Shown here: positions 35,636 through 44,337 of the stretch, in pieces
How positions within the stretch are numbered: position 1 is the stretch's first letter
How the letters are laid out: each line of letters opens with the position of its first letter
Assembly: GCA_029851415.1 (NCBI GenBank)
Contig: CM056742.1
Coordinates: 134,218,715-134,282,714 of the forward strand
Direction of reading: 5' to 3'
Source of the DNA: Eretmocerus hayati
Lineage: Eukaryota; Arthropoda; Insecta; Hymenoptera; Aphelinidae
Length of the DNA stretch: 64,000 nt
Program-made: the position numbers and the translations under genes
The notes under the pieces: model-generated
Databases searched by the model: none
Told to the model about the DNA's origin: nothing
What the model saw: only the letters and a program-made list of their open reading frames with translations

Positions 35636-38600
35636 TCAGGATGGAGTCGCCTCCTGTATCTCTTCATTCAGGTTTCCAGTCAAGTGAGAAATTCTCAATC
35701 GGTTCGCGTGTACGATTTTTGGCCTATTTTTGATTTCGATCTTGACGTTGCTTCTACCAAGCACTTCAAGCACCCTGTGAGGGCCCGTGTAGTGGTCTCC
35801 AAATTTCCCGGGTTTTGGGCCTTTCAGCAAGAACACGTAGTCCCCTGTTTTGAGGCTAATTGGATTTATTCGCCTGTCAAAATATCTTTTGGCCCGAACT
35901 TTGGAGCTCGACAAATAGTCATAAGCCATTTTGCGGATCCCGACCAGCCGTGTTACTAGGTTCTGCATGTATCCTTGGTATGTTGGTAGGAGGTCTTGCT
36001 CACGTAGTGCCGCTGCCGAAGGTAGGCGCGCCAGCCTGCCGTGGACAATCTCGAAAGGAGTATGCCTTATGCTCTCGTGAATACACGTGTTGTAGTTGAG
36101 ACAGGCGATTTCAACCCAAGAGTCCCAGTCATTCACTTTATTGGCGTACTGTTTCAAGAATTCAGCCAGTACGTGGTGTGAACGTTCTAAACTACCATTA
36201 CTCTCTGCGTGGAATGCTGTCGATTTTATTTGACGTATACGGAATCTTTTGGCTATTCTCTGCATCAATTTACTTAAAAAGTTCCTACCTTGATCCGTTA
36301 ACACCACACGTGGCGCACCGTACACACAGATACATCTTTTCACAAATGCGTCTGCGATCGTAGCGGCAGTAGCGTCCGGGAGAGGTACAGCAATACAGTA
36401 TTTGGATAATTGATCCTGCATAGTTGATATAAATTGGTTCCCATTCTCAGTTTTTTCGAGGGGCCCTACAATATCCAGGGCCATTTTCTCGAAGATCGTG
36501 CCTGGAGTATCAGTTATTATCATTGGTTGTTTAGTTTTCACTCGCACTAATTTTTTTAGTTGGCACTCTAAACATTGTTGAATCCGCCGTTGAATGTCAT
36601 GTTTCATATTTTCCCAGTGGTAAGCTTGGCGTATCCTGTAATAGGTTTTGGATACGCCACGATGGCCTCCTACTGGGGATGCATGTAGTTCATAGAACAC
36701 ATTGTCTCTTTCTTTTTCTGGAACATATTTCAAGATGCCCTTGCAAATTATTATTTTAACGGTTGTTCCCCGAAAAACAGTGTCTATTAAATAAATAACA
36801 TCAATCCAACTTATTCCTAATATTTCCTTATTTCTTGCTATGCTTATTTCTGATAATTTTTCTTCCAAGAGTATTTCTCTTAGTTGAAGCAATGCTCTAT
36901 ATATATAATTCTTAACTATAGCCAGTGATTCTTCTTCTTTTCCTTTTACGCACAAGGCAAAATAAAATTTCCCGGATGATCGTTTTATTTTTGTGACGTC
37001 TCGCAGCCGGTAGTTGATGTCTCTAGGAATTTTACCGAGCTCGTCTAACTTGACGGCTCCCTCGTCACATGGGTTTCCACATTCATCAACAAAGAACGCT
37101 ACATTATCCTCTCTGTAAGATAATAGTTCCTTAGTTTCTACCCGATTGGTCTCGCCTTCGTTGTCTGATACATCAGCCATCAAGCTAAGGTCACTACCTG
37201 CTTCGGAGTTATTTTCATCTAGCTCATTTTCATCACAAGAGTTGTTTGAAGACGGCTGAGGAATAGATTCAACCTGGTCAATCTCTTCCGGGAGAGACTT
37301 TGGGGCGTTCAGATCCCGAGGTCGTTGTGCAATTTTGTCGGTCGGCGTCGTTGCGATGATTTTCGCTTGTTTTCTCGTTATAGCGTTGACAATCTCCGTT
37401 GACGAGTGTTCTTGAGAAGGTATTGGATTACGGGAGAGAGCGTCTGCGTGGGTATTACTTTTAGCTGGAGAATATTTTACGTCGAATGTATATTCCATAA
37501 GCTTCAATCTCCATTTCAGCACTCGCGTGTTTATATCTGCGTTTTTCATCCATAGTAGGGGTTGATGATCCGTGAAGACGGTGAAATGTTTGCAAAAAAG
37601 GTAGGGGCGGAAAATTTTAACTGAATATACCACAGCTAGCATTTCTCGCTCATATGTACTGTACTTCAGCTCGGGGCCTCTGAGTACCCGAGAGGTGTAT
37701 GCTATCGGTCTATCTTTGCCTGATTCATCGTCTATTTGTGACAGGATCCCCGCAATGCAGAATCCCGAAGCATCAGTGGTTATCCTATAACCTTGGTCTA
37801 GTTTAGGAAAAGCTAAGCACGGAGCTGTACAGAGCTTAGTTTTTAGAGTTTCGAAAGCTTCCTCTGTTTTTTCGGACCAGACAAAATCTTGGTCTTTTTG
37901 TAAAAGTTTTGTTAGCGGTTTTGAGGTTTTTGCAAAATCTTGGATGAACCGCCTGTAATAACCGGCCAAACCCAAAAATTGCCTAACATTTTTAGCGTTT
38001 ATTGGGCGAGGAAATTTGCTGACTGCTTCTACCTTACTTGGGTCCGGTTTTAAACCTTCTTGGCTAATAATGTGGCCGAGGTAGGCTACTTCGCGTTTCA
38101 AAAGTTCGCACTTATCAGGTTCCAATACTAATTTGGCCGTGCGTAACCTTGTCATCACTGCTCTGAACAAGTCATTGTGGCCTTCCAGCGTATCCGAAAA
38201 TAGTACAATGTCGTCCATAAAAGCGAAAACGCCGTTGTTAATTAAATCAGAGAGGGTAATTGAAATTGCTCGCTGCCATTCGACGCCAGAGTTACGTAAG
38301 CCAAAAGGCATTTTCAAATATTCGTAATGCCCAGTAGATGTACTAAAAGCAGTCAGGTGTCTAGAGTCTTCTGCTAGCCTTACTTGGAAGAATGAGTTTT
38401 TACAGTCGATTACCGTAAAATATACAGCCTTACCAAGCTGATCGAATATGTCTTGAATATTCGGGATGGGGTATGACATGGGGACAGTGATTTCGTTCAA
38501 CGGACGGAAATCTACAACTACCCGCCAGCGTGGTTTACCTGAGGAATCTGGTTTCTTTGGGACGCATAGCAAACTAGAGTTGTAACTACTCCTGGATTTC

Positions 38601-39961
38601 CTTATGATCCCTTGCCGTTCCATTTCTAAAACTTGTCTTTCTACCTCATCCTTCAGGGCATGAGGTAATCTATATTGCTTCACGTTAATGGGTCGATCGT
38701 GTATTATGTGTATTTTGTGTTCCACGATATCCGTTACTGGTAGTTCGTCTCCTTCCAAATAAAATCTGTCGTGGTTTTCTGCAATCAATTTCTCCGCGTG
38801 AAATCTCTCATCACCGTCGAGGTGATTCAAACGGATGATTTTCAAAAGTTTGTTTATTCGGTCTTCAACACATATTTCCTTTACCGCTTCTTGAGGTCCA
38901 TTACCTTCGTATTTTATCTCACCAGTTGACCTACAACATCCGGTACTCGTTTTTGTAGGCTCTTCTTCCGGTTCAATTGAACTAACCGAGTGAGGGGACA
39001 TAACCGTGTAAGTATTTACAGTTTGTAGATTATAGTTACACAGGCGTGCAACAGATCTTTCCGTCAGAGCTATGTTAGTCCCATCTACATTCAAGAACTT
39101 TCTACCAAAATCAATGATGGCTTTATTTTTAGACAGAAAACTAGCTCCTATTATTCCTTCAGCGGGTATTAGAAAATCATCGGGCACGACTTGGAATTCA
39201 ATTAAATTATTCATTACATATACCGAGGCTGTACCCAAGGTATTCATTGGAACGCCACCAACCCCTGTTAGTTGAATAGCTTTAGACGTGTTAATTAAAA
39301 CAGCATCTTGTAGCATTTTGTGCTTAATGATATTTCCTTCGGCACCCGTATCAATCAAAAATTGACCATACTTGTTGAGTCCCTTGTTAATGAAATCAAA
39401 ATATAGGAGAGGGTTCTGTCTGGATGTCCATGATGCGTTGTATATATCAGTAGTATGCCTGGAGCCTTGGATAAATTTGAATACTTCTGACCCGAACGAT
39501 AGAGTGTTATTTTCGAAATTCAATATCCCTCTCGCGCCAGTGAGAAATCTCATTCCTATTATCCCATCGTGGGGCATGAGAATAGAGTCATCTAATACAT
39601 GAAATTTTACTGCAAAATTTGAAAATTTTATTCTGGTGGTACCCACTGTAGGGATTTTGTCTTTATTGATACCTTGGATATTTACCGTCTCGCTGAGGTC
39701 GATTTCAGTATCAATTGGTAGAGCAGAAATTTTTATAAGGTTCCCTTGACTACCAGAATCAATCATCAAACTCACAATTTTACTATCGTATTTAAACCGA
39801 AGAGCCGGAATGTGAGCTGCGCAATCGTTTAGTCCATCGGAATCAGTTCTTTCAGAAGCTCGTCCATCGCGGTCGTGTTCGTTGAGCGCGTCGGTTGTAT
39901 CGGTGCCTCCCTCGCTGCGCTCAAGCCCGAGGCACCCTGTCCATTTCCCGACCTCCAGTTC
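35636..39961 (-). CDS. pol: Pol polyprotein: tandem protease, RT, RNase H, integrase
   Basis: Expressed by -1 frameshifting from gag; the pol frame opens at 39961 and overlaps gag by about 130 nt. Numbering below starts at the GTG at 39775, which is not a real start. Two aspartic protease domains come first: DSG at 6-8 with GIIG at 71-74, then DTG at 142-144 with GIIG at 207-210. The RT (about 350-530) has D457 and an FMDD box at 519-522 instead of the usual YxDD. RNase H (about 660-785) shows D668, E709, D736 and D778. The integrase has an HHCC zinc module (H1031, H1038, C1068, C1071), catalytic D1101, D1161 and E1197 with the last two 35 residues apart, and a GPY/F-like tail (YTGPHRVL, then VHANRLRISHL). 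An acidic linker separates RNase H from integrase. No internal stop was seen; the frame appears fully functional. Confidence 0.95.
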   Translation of the reverse strand, partial: ELEVGKWTGCLGLERSEGGTDTTDALNEHDRDGRASERTDSDGLNDCAAHIPALRFKYDSKIVSLMIDSGSQGNLIKISALPIDTEIDLSETVNIQGINKDKIPTVGTTRIKFSNFAVKFHVLDDSILMPHDGIIGMRFLTGARGILNFENNTLSFGSEVFKFIQGSRHTTDIYNASWTSRQNPLLYFDFINKGLNKYGQFLIDTGAEGNIIKHKMLQDAVLINTSKAIQLTGVGGVPMNTLGTASVYVMNNLIEFQVVPDDFLIPAEGIIGASFLSKNKAIIDFGRKFLNVDGTNIALTERSVARLCNYNLQTVNTYTVMSPHSVSSIEPEEEPTKTSTGCCRSTGEIKYEGNGPQEAVKEICVEDRINKLLKIIRLNHLDGDERFHAEKLIAENHDRFYLEGDELPVTDIVEHKIHIIHDRPINVKQYRLPHALKDEVERQVLEMERQGIIRKSRSSYNSSLLCVPKKPDSSGKPRWRVVVDFRPLNEITVPMSYPIPNIQDIFDQLGKAVYFTVIDCKNSFFQVRLAEDSRHLTAFSTSTGHYEYLKMPFGLRNSGVEWQRAISITLSDLINNGVFAFMDDIVLFSDTLEGHNDLFRAVMTRLRTAKLVLEPDKCELLKREVAYLGHIISQEGLKPDPSKVEAVSKFPRPINAKNVRQFLGLAGYYRRFIQDFAKTSKPLTKLLQKDQDFVWSEKTEEAFETLKTKLCTAPCLAFPKLDQGYRITTDASGFCIAGILSQIDDESGKDRPIAYTSRVLRGPELKYSTYEREMLAVVYSVKIFRPYLFCKHFTVFTDHQPLLWMKNADINTRVLKWRLKLMEYTFDVKYSPAKSNTHADALSRNPIPSQEHSSTEIVNAITRKQAKIIATTPTDKIAQRPRDLNAPKSLPEEIDQVESIPQPSSNNSCDENELDENNSEAGSDLSLMADVSDNEGETNRVETKELLSYREDNVAFFVDECGNPCDEGAVKLDELGKIPRDINYRLRDVTKIKRSSGKFYFALCVKGKEEESLAIVKNYIYRALLQLREILLEEKLSEISIARNKEILGISWIDVIYLIDTVFRGTTVKIIICKGILKYVPEKERDNVFYELHASPVGGHRGVSKTYYRIRQAYHWENMKHDIQRRIQQCLECQLKKLVRVKTKQPMIITDTPGTIFEKMALDIVGPLEKTENGNQFISTMQDQLSKYCIAVPLPDATAATIADAFVKRCICVYGAPRVVLTDQGRNFLSKLMQRIAKRFRIRQIKSTAFHAESNGSLERSHHVLAEFLKQYANKVNDWDSWVEIACLNYNTCIHESIRHTPFEIVHGRLARLPSAAALREQDLLPTYQGYMQNLVTRLVGIRKMAYDYLSSSKVRAKRYFDRRINPISLKTGDYVFLLKGPKPGKFGDHYTGPHRVLEVLGRSNVKIEIKNRPKIVHANRLRISHLTGNLNEEIQEATPS

Positions 39962-41313
39962 TCATTCATTTGCCTTTTTCGACACTCGTCTATCGTGTGT
40001 CCTTTGTTCTTACAGTACCGGCATTCCGGTAACCTAGTCGCATTGTTGCGCGAGCAAACTGCCGTTGTGTGTCCAAACTGACCGCACGCTTGGCACGCGT
40101 CATCCGTTTTCTTTGCTGGGTCCCTGCTGCGAAGTTTTGGGCAGTTTTTCGCTCCATGACCTGCTTGGTTGCATAGTTGGCAAGAGGAAATAGATGTCTG
40201 TGCCATTTGGTTTTGAAGCTTAAAACAGGTTTCAGCCGAGTGACCTCGTCGATCGCAAAATTGACAAACTGGGGACTCGTTTCCTTGTAGCTGGAAACAG
40301 GTGTCGGCCTTGTGACCCGGCCTATTACAAATTTGGCAGTTTAGCTGGGATCGCTGCCTAGCAGAGCAATCTGTTATAACGTGACCGGGACGCTTACAAT
40401 AGCTGCAATAGCCGTCTGTTTGACGTCTTGCGCTGCACCTCGTCGCGTCATGGTCGTTGGATTGGCAAATCTGACAGGCGTACACTAGTTTCCTAGCATC
40501 ACGATTTCTTGTCACATTTTCAGAACGTCCTTCCGACTGTTCACGCAAAGACTTTTTCGCTTCAAGTTTACGCTCTATACTAATAGCATTTTGAATAATG
40601 CTAGAGATGTCGTCGTCTTGCTCTAATTTAGCATCAATCTCGGGCTTGAGCCCGTTACGAAAACACTCAACAGTGTTTCTATTTACGTCAGTTCTAAACT
40701 CATCATCGACTCTCCCGGCACTTACGCGTTTAGCCTCTATGATTCGACGGGCAATATCTCGGACACGGTTTGCAAAAGCAATGACAGTCTCATTGTCTCT
40801 TTGATATTCATGGCCCATTTCACCTAACAGTTGGTGGACCGTTTTTGCTGGAGCGTATATGGTTTTAATATAGTCTTTCAATGCTTCTACCGTGGTAAAG
40901 GATTGCCCTTGAATTGCCGTCCGTGCTTCACCAATCAATTTGCTTCGTAGTAAACGAGTAAGGTTACCTTCGTGTGTTGGGCCTACCATCTCTTTGGCTT
41001 CATCACATCCCTCGAAAAATACGCTAAGGGGCGGTCTTTTCCCGTCAAACTCTGGCACGACTTTTAAAGCGTCCTTCAAGGTTACTTGAGCCATTTCTAC
41101 TTGGTGAACTTCGGGAATTTCTAGAGGAATTTCTACTTGTATTGCTAAATCAGCCGCCGCAGGTGCTTCCCTGATCGTTATATCACTTTCGTCTTCTTCT
41201 GAGGTTTCTTCTTCAGGTAATGGTGCGGGTGGAAAAGGGTAAAATGCGTCCACCTCTTCGTTGGCGCTATTACTATTCCTCGCTAAATTTCTTGTAATTC
41301 TTCGCCCGTTCAT
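39829..41313 (-). CDS. gag: Gag with seven CCHC zinc knuckles
   Basis: Starts at ATG 41313; an upstream in-frame GTG at 41322 is less likely. It overlaps the end of the 235-aa ORF by about 40 nt. The N-terminus is acidic and Pro-rich. The middle (about residues 75-260) has the retrotransposon Gag core feel (VPEFDGKRPPLSVFFEGC, then FANRVRDIARR). The C-terminal third has seven CX2CX4HX4C knuckles at 40476-39982: CQIC, CSYC, CQIC, CQFC, CQLC, CQAC and CRYC units. Retroviral and gypsy Gags usually have one to three. The knuckles should bind the genomic RNA during particle assembly. The C-terminus contains the frameshift site that leads into pol. Confidence 0.93.
   Translation of the reverse strand: MNGRRITRNLARNSNSANEEVDAFYPFPPAPLPEEETSEEDESDITIREAPAAADLAIQVEIPLEIPEVHQVEMAQVTLKDALKVVPEFDGKRPPLSVFFEGCDEAKEMVGPTHEGNLTRLLRSKLIGEARTAIQGQSFTTVEALKDYIKTIYAPAKTVHQLLGEMGHEYQRDNETVIAFANRVRDIARRIIEAKRVSAGRVDDEFRTDVNRNTVECFRNGLKPEIDAKLEQDDDISSIIQNAISIERKLEAKKSLREQSEGRSENVTRNRDARKLVYACQICQSNDHDATRCSARRQTDGYCSYCKRPGHVITDCSARQRSQLNCQICNRPGHKADTCFQLQGNESPVCQFCDRRGHSAETCFKLQNQMAQTSISSCQLCNQAGHGAKNCPKLRSRDPAKKTDDACQACGQFGHTTAVCSRNNATRLPECRYCKNKGHTIDECRKRQMNENWRSGNGQGASGLSAAREAPIQPTRSTNTTAMDELLKELIPMD
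39902..39949 (-). promoter_or_regulatory. -1 programmed ribosomal frameshift signal (gag to pol)
   Basis: In the gag frame the minus strand reads G GGA AAT (39949-39943), a canonical X XXY YYZ slippery heptamer. A 6-nt spacer (GGACAG) follows, then a perfect 8-bp stem: GGTGCCTC (39936-39929) pairing with GAGGCACC (39909-39902) around a 19-nt loop. The pol frame is open across the site, from 39961, and gag terminates downstream at 39829. Geometry fits known retroviral -1 sites. Confidence 0.9.
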
Positions 41314-41980
41314 TAATGACACTTATATTATAGTAATTCCAGTATAATTGGGATATAAAAAGTTCTACTCGTGGTCCTTGGCACAAGGTTTTCGAGTGTA
41401 CCACTAGTTTTGCCCACTGGAATATCTTGTTCGCCGGTACAACAATGTGGTCTGCCTGATAGCTCTCTTTGTTGCGCACACAATCTAATAGCTTACTGAT
41501 TAGTCTATTTAATTTTAATATTCTTCTTACTTTACCGATCTTACAATTTCCTGGTAACAGGGAAGAATCTATATGGAGCCCGTAATCTAAATCGACAAGG
41601 ACGTGACGATCTAGGTAAAATCCTTGGTCGTCTTGTTTCAAAGAGAGTCCTAAATGCTGGCTACTCAGTAATCTAATAGCGGCTAACTTCAAACCATAGT
41701 AAGTGATTCTATGTAGACCGAAGAAAGTGGCTGGGCTTATTTTTCCGTCATTCGTCTGTAAATAATTGACCTTACCTAACTCGCTTTCATAAACCTTAAT
41801 TTCTCCGGAGTGTAGACTATCATGATAAAAATATACCTTAATTTTACAATATTTATCTGGCTTAGATTCTAATACATCTAAAATTTTATAGGCCTTGAAA
41901 AAATGGTCGTCGAAAGCTCGTTCTTCGGCTAACTCTTTCAAAGAAGGGATGAACTTACTCTTGGTTTCGACCGCTTGCAT
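41273..41980 (-). CDS. Pre-gag ORF, 235 aa, unknown family (copy B)
   Basis: Starts with a true ATG at 41980 that lies inside the end of the previous ORF, and its 3' end overlaps gag, so the genes are chained by short overlaps. No known domain is recognised. It shares collinear landmarks with the 193-aa ORF: DDHF (24-27), YHDSLHSGE (52-60), SPATFFG (82-88), LLSS (104-107), HIDSSLL (136-142) and NKIF (184-187), each at nearly the same spacing. Soluble, mixed alpha/beta composition, no signal or membrane segment. Its role in the element is unknown; conservation of an intact frame in a young copy suggests it is used. It could be a capsid-accessory, RNA-binding or host-interaction protein. Confidence 0.75.
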   Translation of the reverse strand: MQAVETKSKFIPSLKELAEERAFDDHFFKAYKILDVLESKPDKYCKIKVYFYHDSLHSGEIKVYESELGKVNYLQTNDGKISPATFFGLHRITYYGLKLAAIRLLSSQHLGLSLKQDDQGFYLDRHVLVDLDYGLHIDSSLLPGNCKIGKVRRILKLNRLISKLLDCVRNKESYQADHIVVPANKIFQWAKLVVHSKTLCQGPRVELFISQLYWNYYNISVINERAKNYKKFSEE

Positions 41981-42269
41981 TGATGTTTAGATTATGAAAC
42001 TTATCTTCTAACCTTTGCAATGACCTATGATGATTGTACAGGTGATTTTCAGTCGCAATAACTGAAGCAGCTAAATCCGATTCATCTTCTTCTAAGGTTT
42101 TAGCTTTCCTAAATATTTCAGCAATTTTCTTTTCAGCTTCTTCTACTCTAATACGTAAAATTCTAGTTAAAACTAATAATTGTTCGTTCTGTATCTGGAC
42201 TTGCCGCCAATCTTGTTCAAGTTTGCTTACAAGTTTTTGACAGGCACAGCAACGCCGCTCGCTGTTCAT
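41955..42269 (-). CDS. Pre-gag coiled-coil ORF 2, about 104 aa
   Basis: The first ATG is at 42269, four bases after the stop of the preceding ORF (TAG at 42276-42274); the frame also extends to a GTG at 42293. An N-terminal cysteine cluster (RRCCACQK) is followed by a long charged helix with heptad-like spacing (IRVEEAEKKIAEI, then ENHLYNHHRSLQRLEDK). It overlaps the start of the 235-aa ORF by about 26 nt. The segment RVEEAEKKIAEI resembles RIKKAEVKIDEL in the upstream ORF, hinting at a duplicated pair. Function unknown; oligomerisation is likely. Confidence 0.6.
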   Translation of the reverse strand: MNSERRCCACQKLVSKLEQDWRQVQIQNEQLLVLTRILRIRVEEAEKKIAEIFRKAKTLEEDESDLAASVIATENHLYNHHRSLQRLEDKFHNLNINASGRNQE

Positions 42270-42273
42270 CTGC

Positions 42274-42528
42274 CTAGAGGTTTCCGGCTGCACGCTGCTG
42301 CAACGCTCTTAACCTATTTTCGAATTCCGGAACGGATTGCTGAGCCGGCCTGATACCTTCTTTCATCCACTCTCTACTATGTTCTAATTCGTCTATCTTA
42401 ACTTCGGCTTTTTTTATTCTAAATTCTACCTTCTCTAAGAACTTCAAAGAGGAACGTATTGATTTATGTAACCTATTGGACTCACTCTTGGCTATATAAA
42501 TGAATTCTTTTAGTTCGAAATCGTTCAT
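42274..42528 (-). CDS. Pre-gag coiled-coil ORF 1, about 84 aa
   Basis: Begins at ATG 42528 and ends at TAG 42274-42276. Almost the whole product is a charged amphipathic helix (SNRLHKSIRSSLKFLEK, FRIKKAEVKIDELEHSREW), consistent with a coiled coil. It is followed after four bases by the ATG of the next ORF, an arrangement compatible with termination-reinitiation. No family is recognised. Confidence 0.6.
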   Translation of the reverse strand: MNDFELKEFIYIAKSESNRLHKSIRSSLKFLEKVEFRIKKAEVKIDELEHSREWMKEGIRPAQQSVPEFENRLRALQQRAAGNL

Positions 42529-42534
42529 GAGCAC

Positions 42535-42753
42535 ATTCTATCTTGCAAAAATTTTTCAAAATTTGGATATTAGGTGAGAACTAGTAATTGAATAGTTAAG
42601 TTGGCAAAGCTGGATTGGCTAATGAATCTTTGATCATATAGTGAGTTTCTTACTTGAAACAAAAGGTTCTTGATGACGTTTTTGGGAATGGAAAGGATGA
42701 ATCTAGAATCTCGTCTTCTCCCTATATTATAGATAATCAAATTACATTACAGA
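42535..42753. other. Spacer between pre-gag ORFs
   Basis: AT-rich, about 220 bp. On the minus strand, a run of T followed by GCAAG and ATAG just before the 84-aa ORF could act as a splice acceptor. Nothing firmer can be said. Confidence 0.4.
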
Positions 42754-44259
42754 TTAAAATTCTGGGTATCTTAATTTGAAACAATAAGGACAAAAATGAG
42801 GTGTCTCTTTCACTTGGCACTCTTCACACTTAATAACTCTAGTAGGCACTATTTTCTTCGGAGGGTCAAACGTCACTCCCTCGAAAATGTCAGTTTCACT
42901 TATGATTTTTGGACGAGACCCTCTTCTACGCACTTGCACTACAAGGCCTGGCTCCTTGATGGCCTCGTGATGGGCTGGCTTCGTCCTTCTGATTTGATCG
43001 GCAGGTTTTTGCTTGCTTGCGGCTGGCCGGAGTGCTGGTGCTGCCTTTCGAAGTGCTGCCACGGGCTTCACTTCCTTAATCAGCTCCGTTGGAGTTGGTA
43101 TTGGGCCACGTTTCGGGATTCGAACCTCGGGTAAAAGTGGCTGCACTGCGTATTTGGAAACGCAGGTGGAGGCTTTCTCCGCCTTGGGTTGTGATCGCCT
43201 TGGTTTCCCCAAAGCCTGCTCGCATTGCCTGCGGAGCTTTGCTAATTTAGAGTTCTTTGCGTCGACAGCCTTCTTGGTGGACTGGCCCTTGGACGACGAC
43301 TTCCTTCTCCTTGCGGTTGGTTCACCTCTCGTCGTTGAGGTCGGTGGGAGGTCTCCAGGCGATGGAAGAGTTACTGCCTCGTCCCCAGTAACGACGGTTC
43401 GATCTGTAGGAGATGGTCCTGGCTTGTGGGGCTGATCCGACCCTGGCTCGTAGTTTTCTTGGGCGGGGTATGGGACGGACTCGGAATTTCGGCCTGTTGC
43501 CCCTCCTGCTGCTTGTTGAGATGTACCTATACCGTTGGGTAGCTCGGGTGTAGGTGTCAGAAGGGCCTGAACTGGAGCTTGTGGTGATATCCGAGACTTG
43601 TCTGAGCCTTGCTCCGGTTCGTCGCTGGATCCTATCGGACTGATTAGTCGCTCGTATTGTTGACCTCTCGACACGAGGTCTTCCCAGAAACCTTCTTGGT
43701 AAAGGGGGTCTCCAGATGATTCCTCTGGTGTCAGAGAAACTGTATCTTGGTGCGGCGGCGACTGGTCTGGGTAAGCCTGCTGCGGCGGCGTCGAGCAGAG
43801 CTTGCCAGGCTGCGCGTCCTTGGATGCCTCGTTGTTGGTTGGTGATGTATGCTGCGTAAGTACGGCCGGAGTCGGCGGTCCTTCTTCTGGCGCTTTGCCG
43901 AAGCCTTCTTCGTTGGCTTTCGGGTGTGGACGGCAGAGAGCCTGGTGTTGCGTCTGGGTCGGATCCCACAGAGGGGGAACCGGACGCTGCTCCTGAGTCA
44001 GACGACGTGGTGGAAGTGGTTCTGTATATATATATACAGGAATGTACTCGCCTCTGAGTTTGGCAAGCTGCTCAGAAAACACTTGGAATTCTGTTTTCCT
44101 ATAACAGTCCCGTAGAGTGAGTGAGATGTTTGTCCTGTATATGGCGTTGAACTTCGCTTGGAGGGCTCGTACGTAGGGCTTCGCTCTTCTTCGCTGAATT
44201 TGGCTCGGTGTGTTCTTGTATTGGAACACCGGGAACAAGGTCACTAACGAGAAAAACAC
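42754..44259 (-). CDS. Pre-gag ORF, ~500 aa, Pro/Ser-rich with basic and zinc-finger-like C-terminus, no AUG
   Basis: The frame runs 501 codons from a GTG and contains no methionine codon at all, so it must be entered by splicing or non-AUG initiation. TTTTTCTCGTTAG at its 5' end looks like a splice acceptor, giving an exon start TG-ACC. Layout: short ordered N-terminus (QRRRAKPYVRALQAKFNAIY), a long Pro/Ser/Gln-rich middle (about 80-300), a Lys/Arg-rich part (about 310-460) and a terminal CEEC...HFCPYC cluster resembling a small zinc ribbon. A second, Arg-rich 215-codon frame (43322-43969) overlaps it in another frame. Function unknown; nucleic-acid binding is plausible from the basic and Cys features. 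Confidence 0.6.
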   Translation of the reverse strand: MFFSLVTLFPVFQYKNTPSQIQRRRAKPYVRALQAKFNAIYRTNISLTLRDCYRKTEFQVFSEQLAKLRGEYIPVYIYTEPLPPRRLTQEQRPVPPLWDPTQTQHQALCRPHPKANEEGFGKAPEEGPPTPAVLTQHTSPTNNEASKDAQPGKLCSTPPQQAYPDQSPPHQDTVSLTPEESSGDPLYQEGFWEDLVSRGQQYERLISPIGSSDEPEQGSDKSRISPQAPVQALLTPTPELPNGIGTSQQAAGGATGRNSESVPYPAQENYEPGSDQPHKPGPSPTDRTVVTGDEAVTLPSPGDLPPTSTTRGEPTARRRKSSSKGQSTKKAVDAKNSKLAKLRRQCEQALGKPRRSQPKAEKASTCVSKYAVQPLLPEVRIPKRGPIPTPTELIKEVKPVAALRKAAPALRPAASKQKPADQIRRTKPAHHEAIKEPGLVVQVRRRGSRPKIISETDIFEGVTFDPPKKIVPTRVIKCEECQVKETPHFCPYCFKLRYPEF

Positions 44260-44337
44260 AAGATTCTAGAGAAGGATCTTTGGGATTATGGGTTACAGTT
44301 GTGGAAATGCCGGAGTGTTTTTGAAAAGAGTCATTAC

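Noticed and set aside
43110..43132. Pol III B-box-like GGTTCGAATCCC on the minus strand inside the ~500-aa ORF
   Set aside because: No A box or tRNA fold nearby; it encodes part of the ORF (VRIPKR) and is probably chance.
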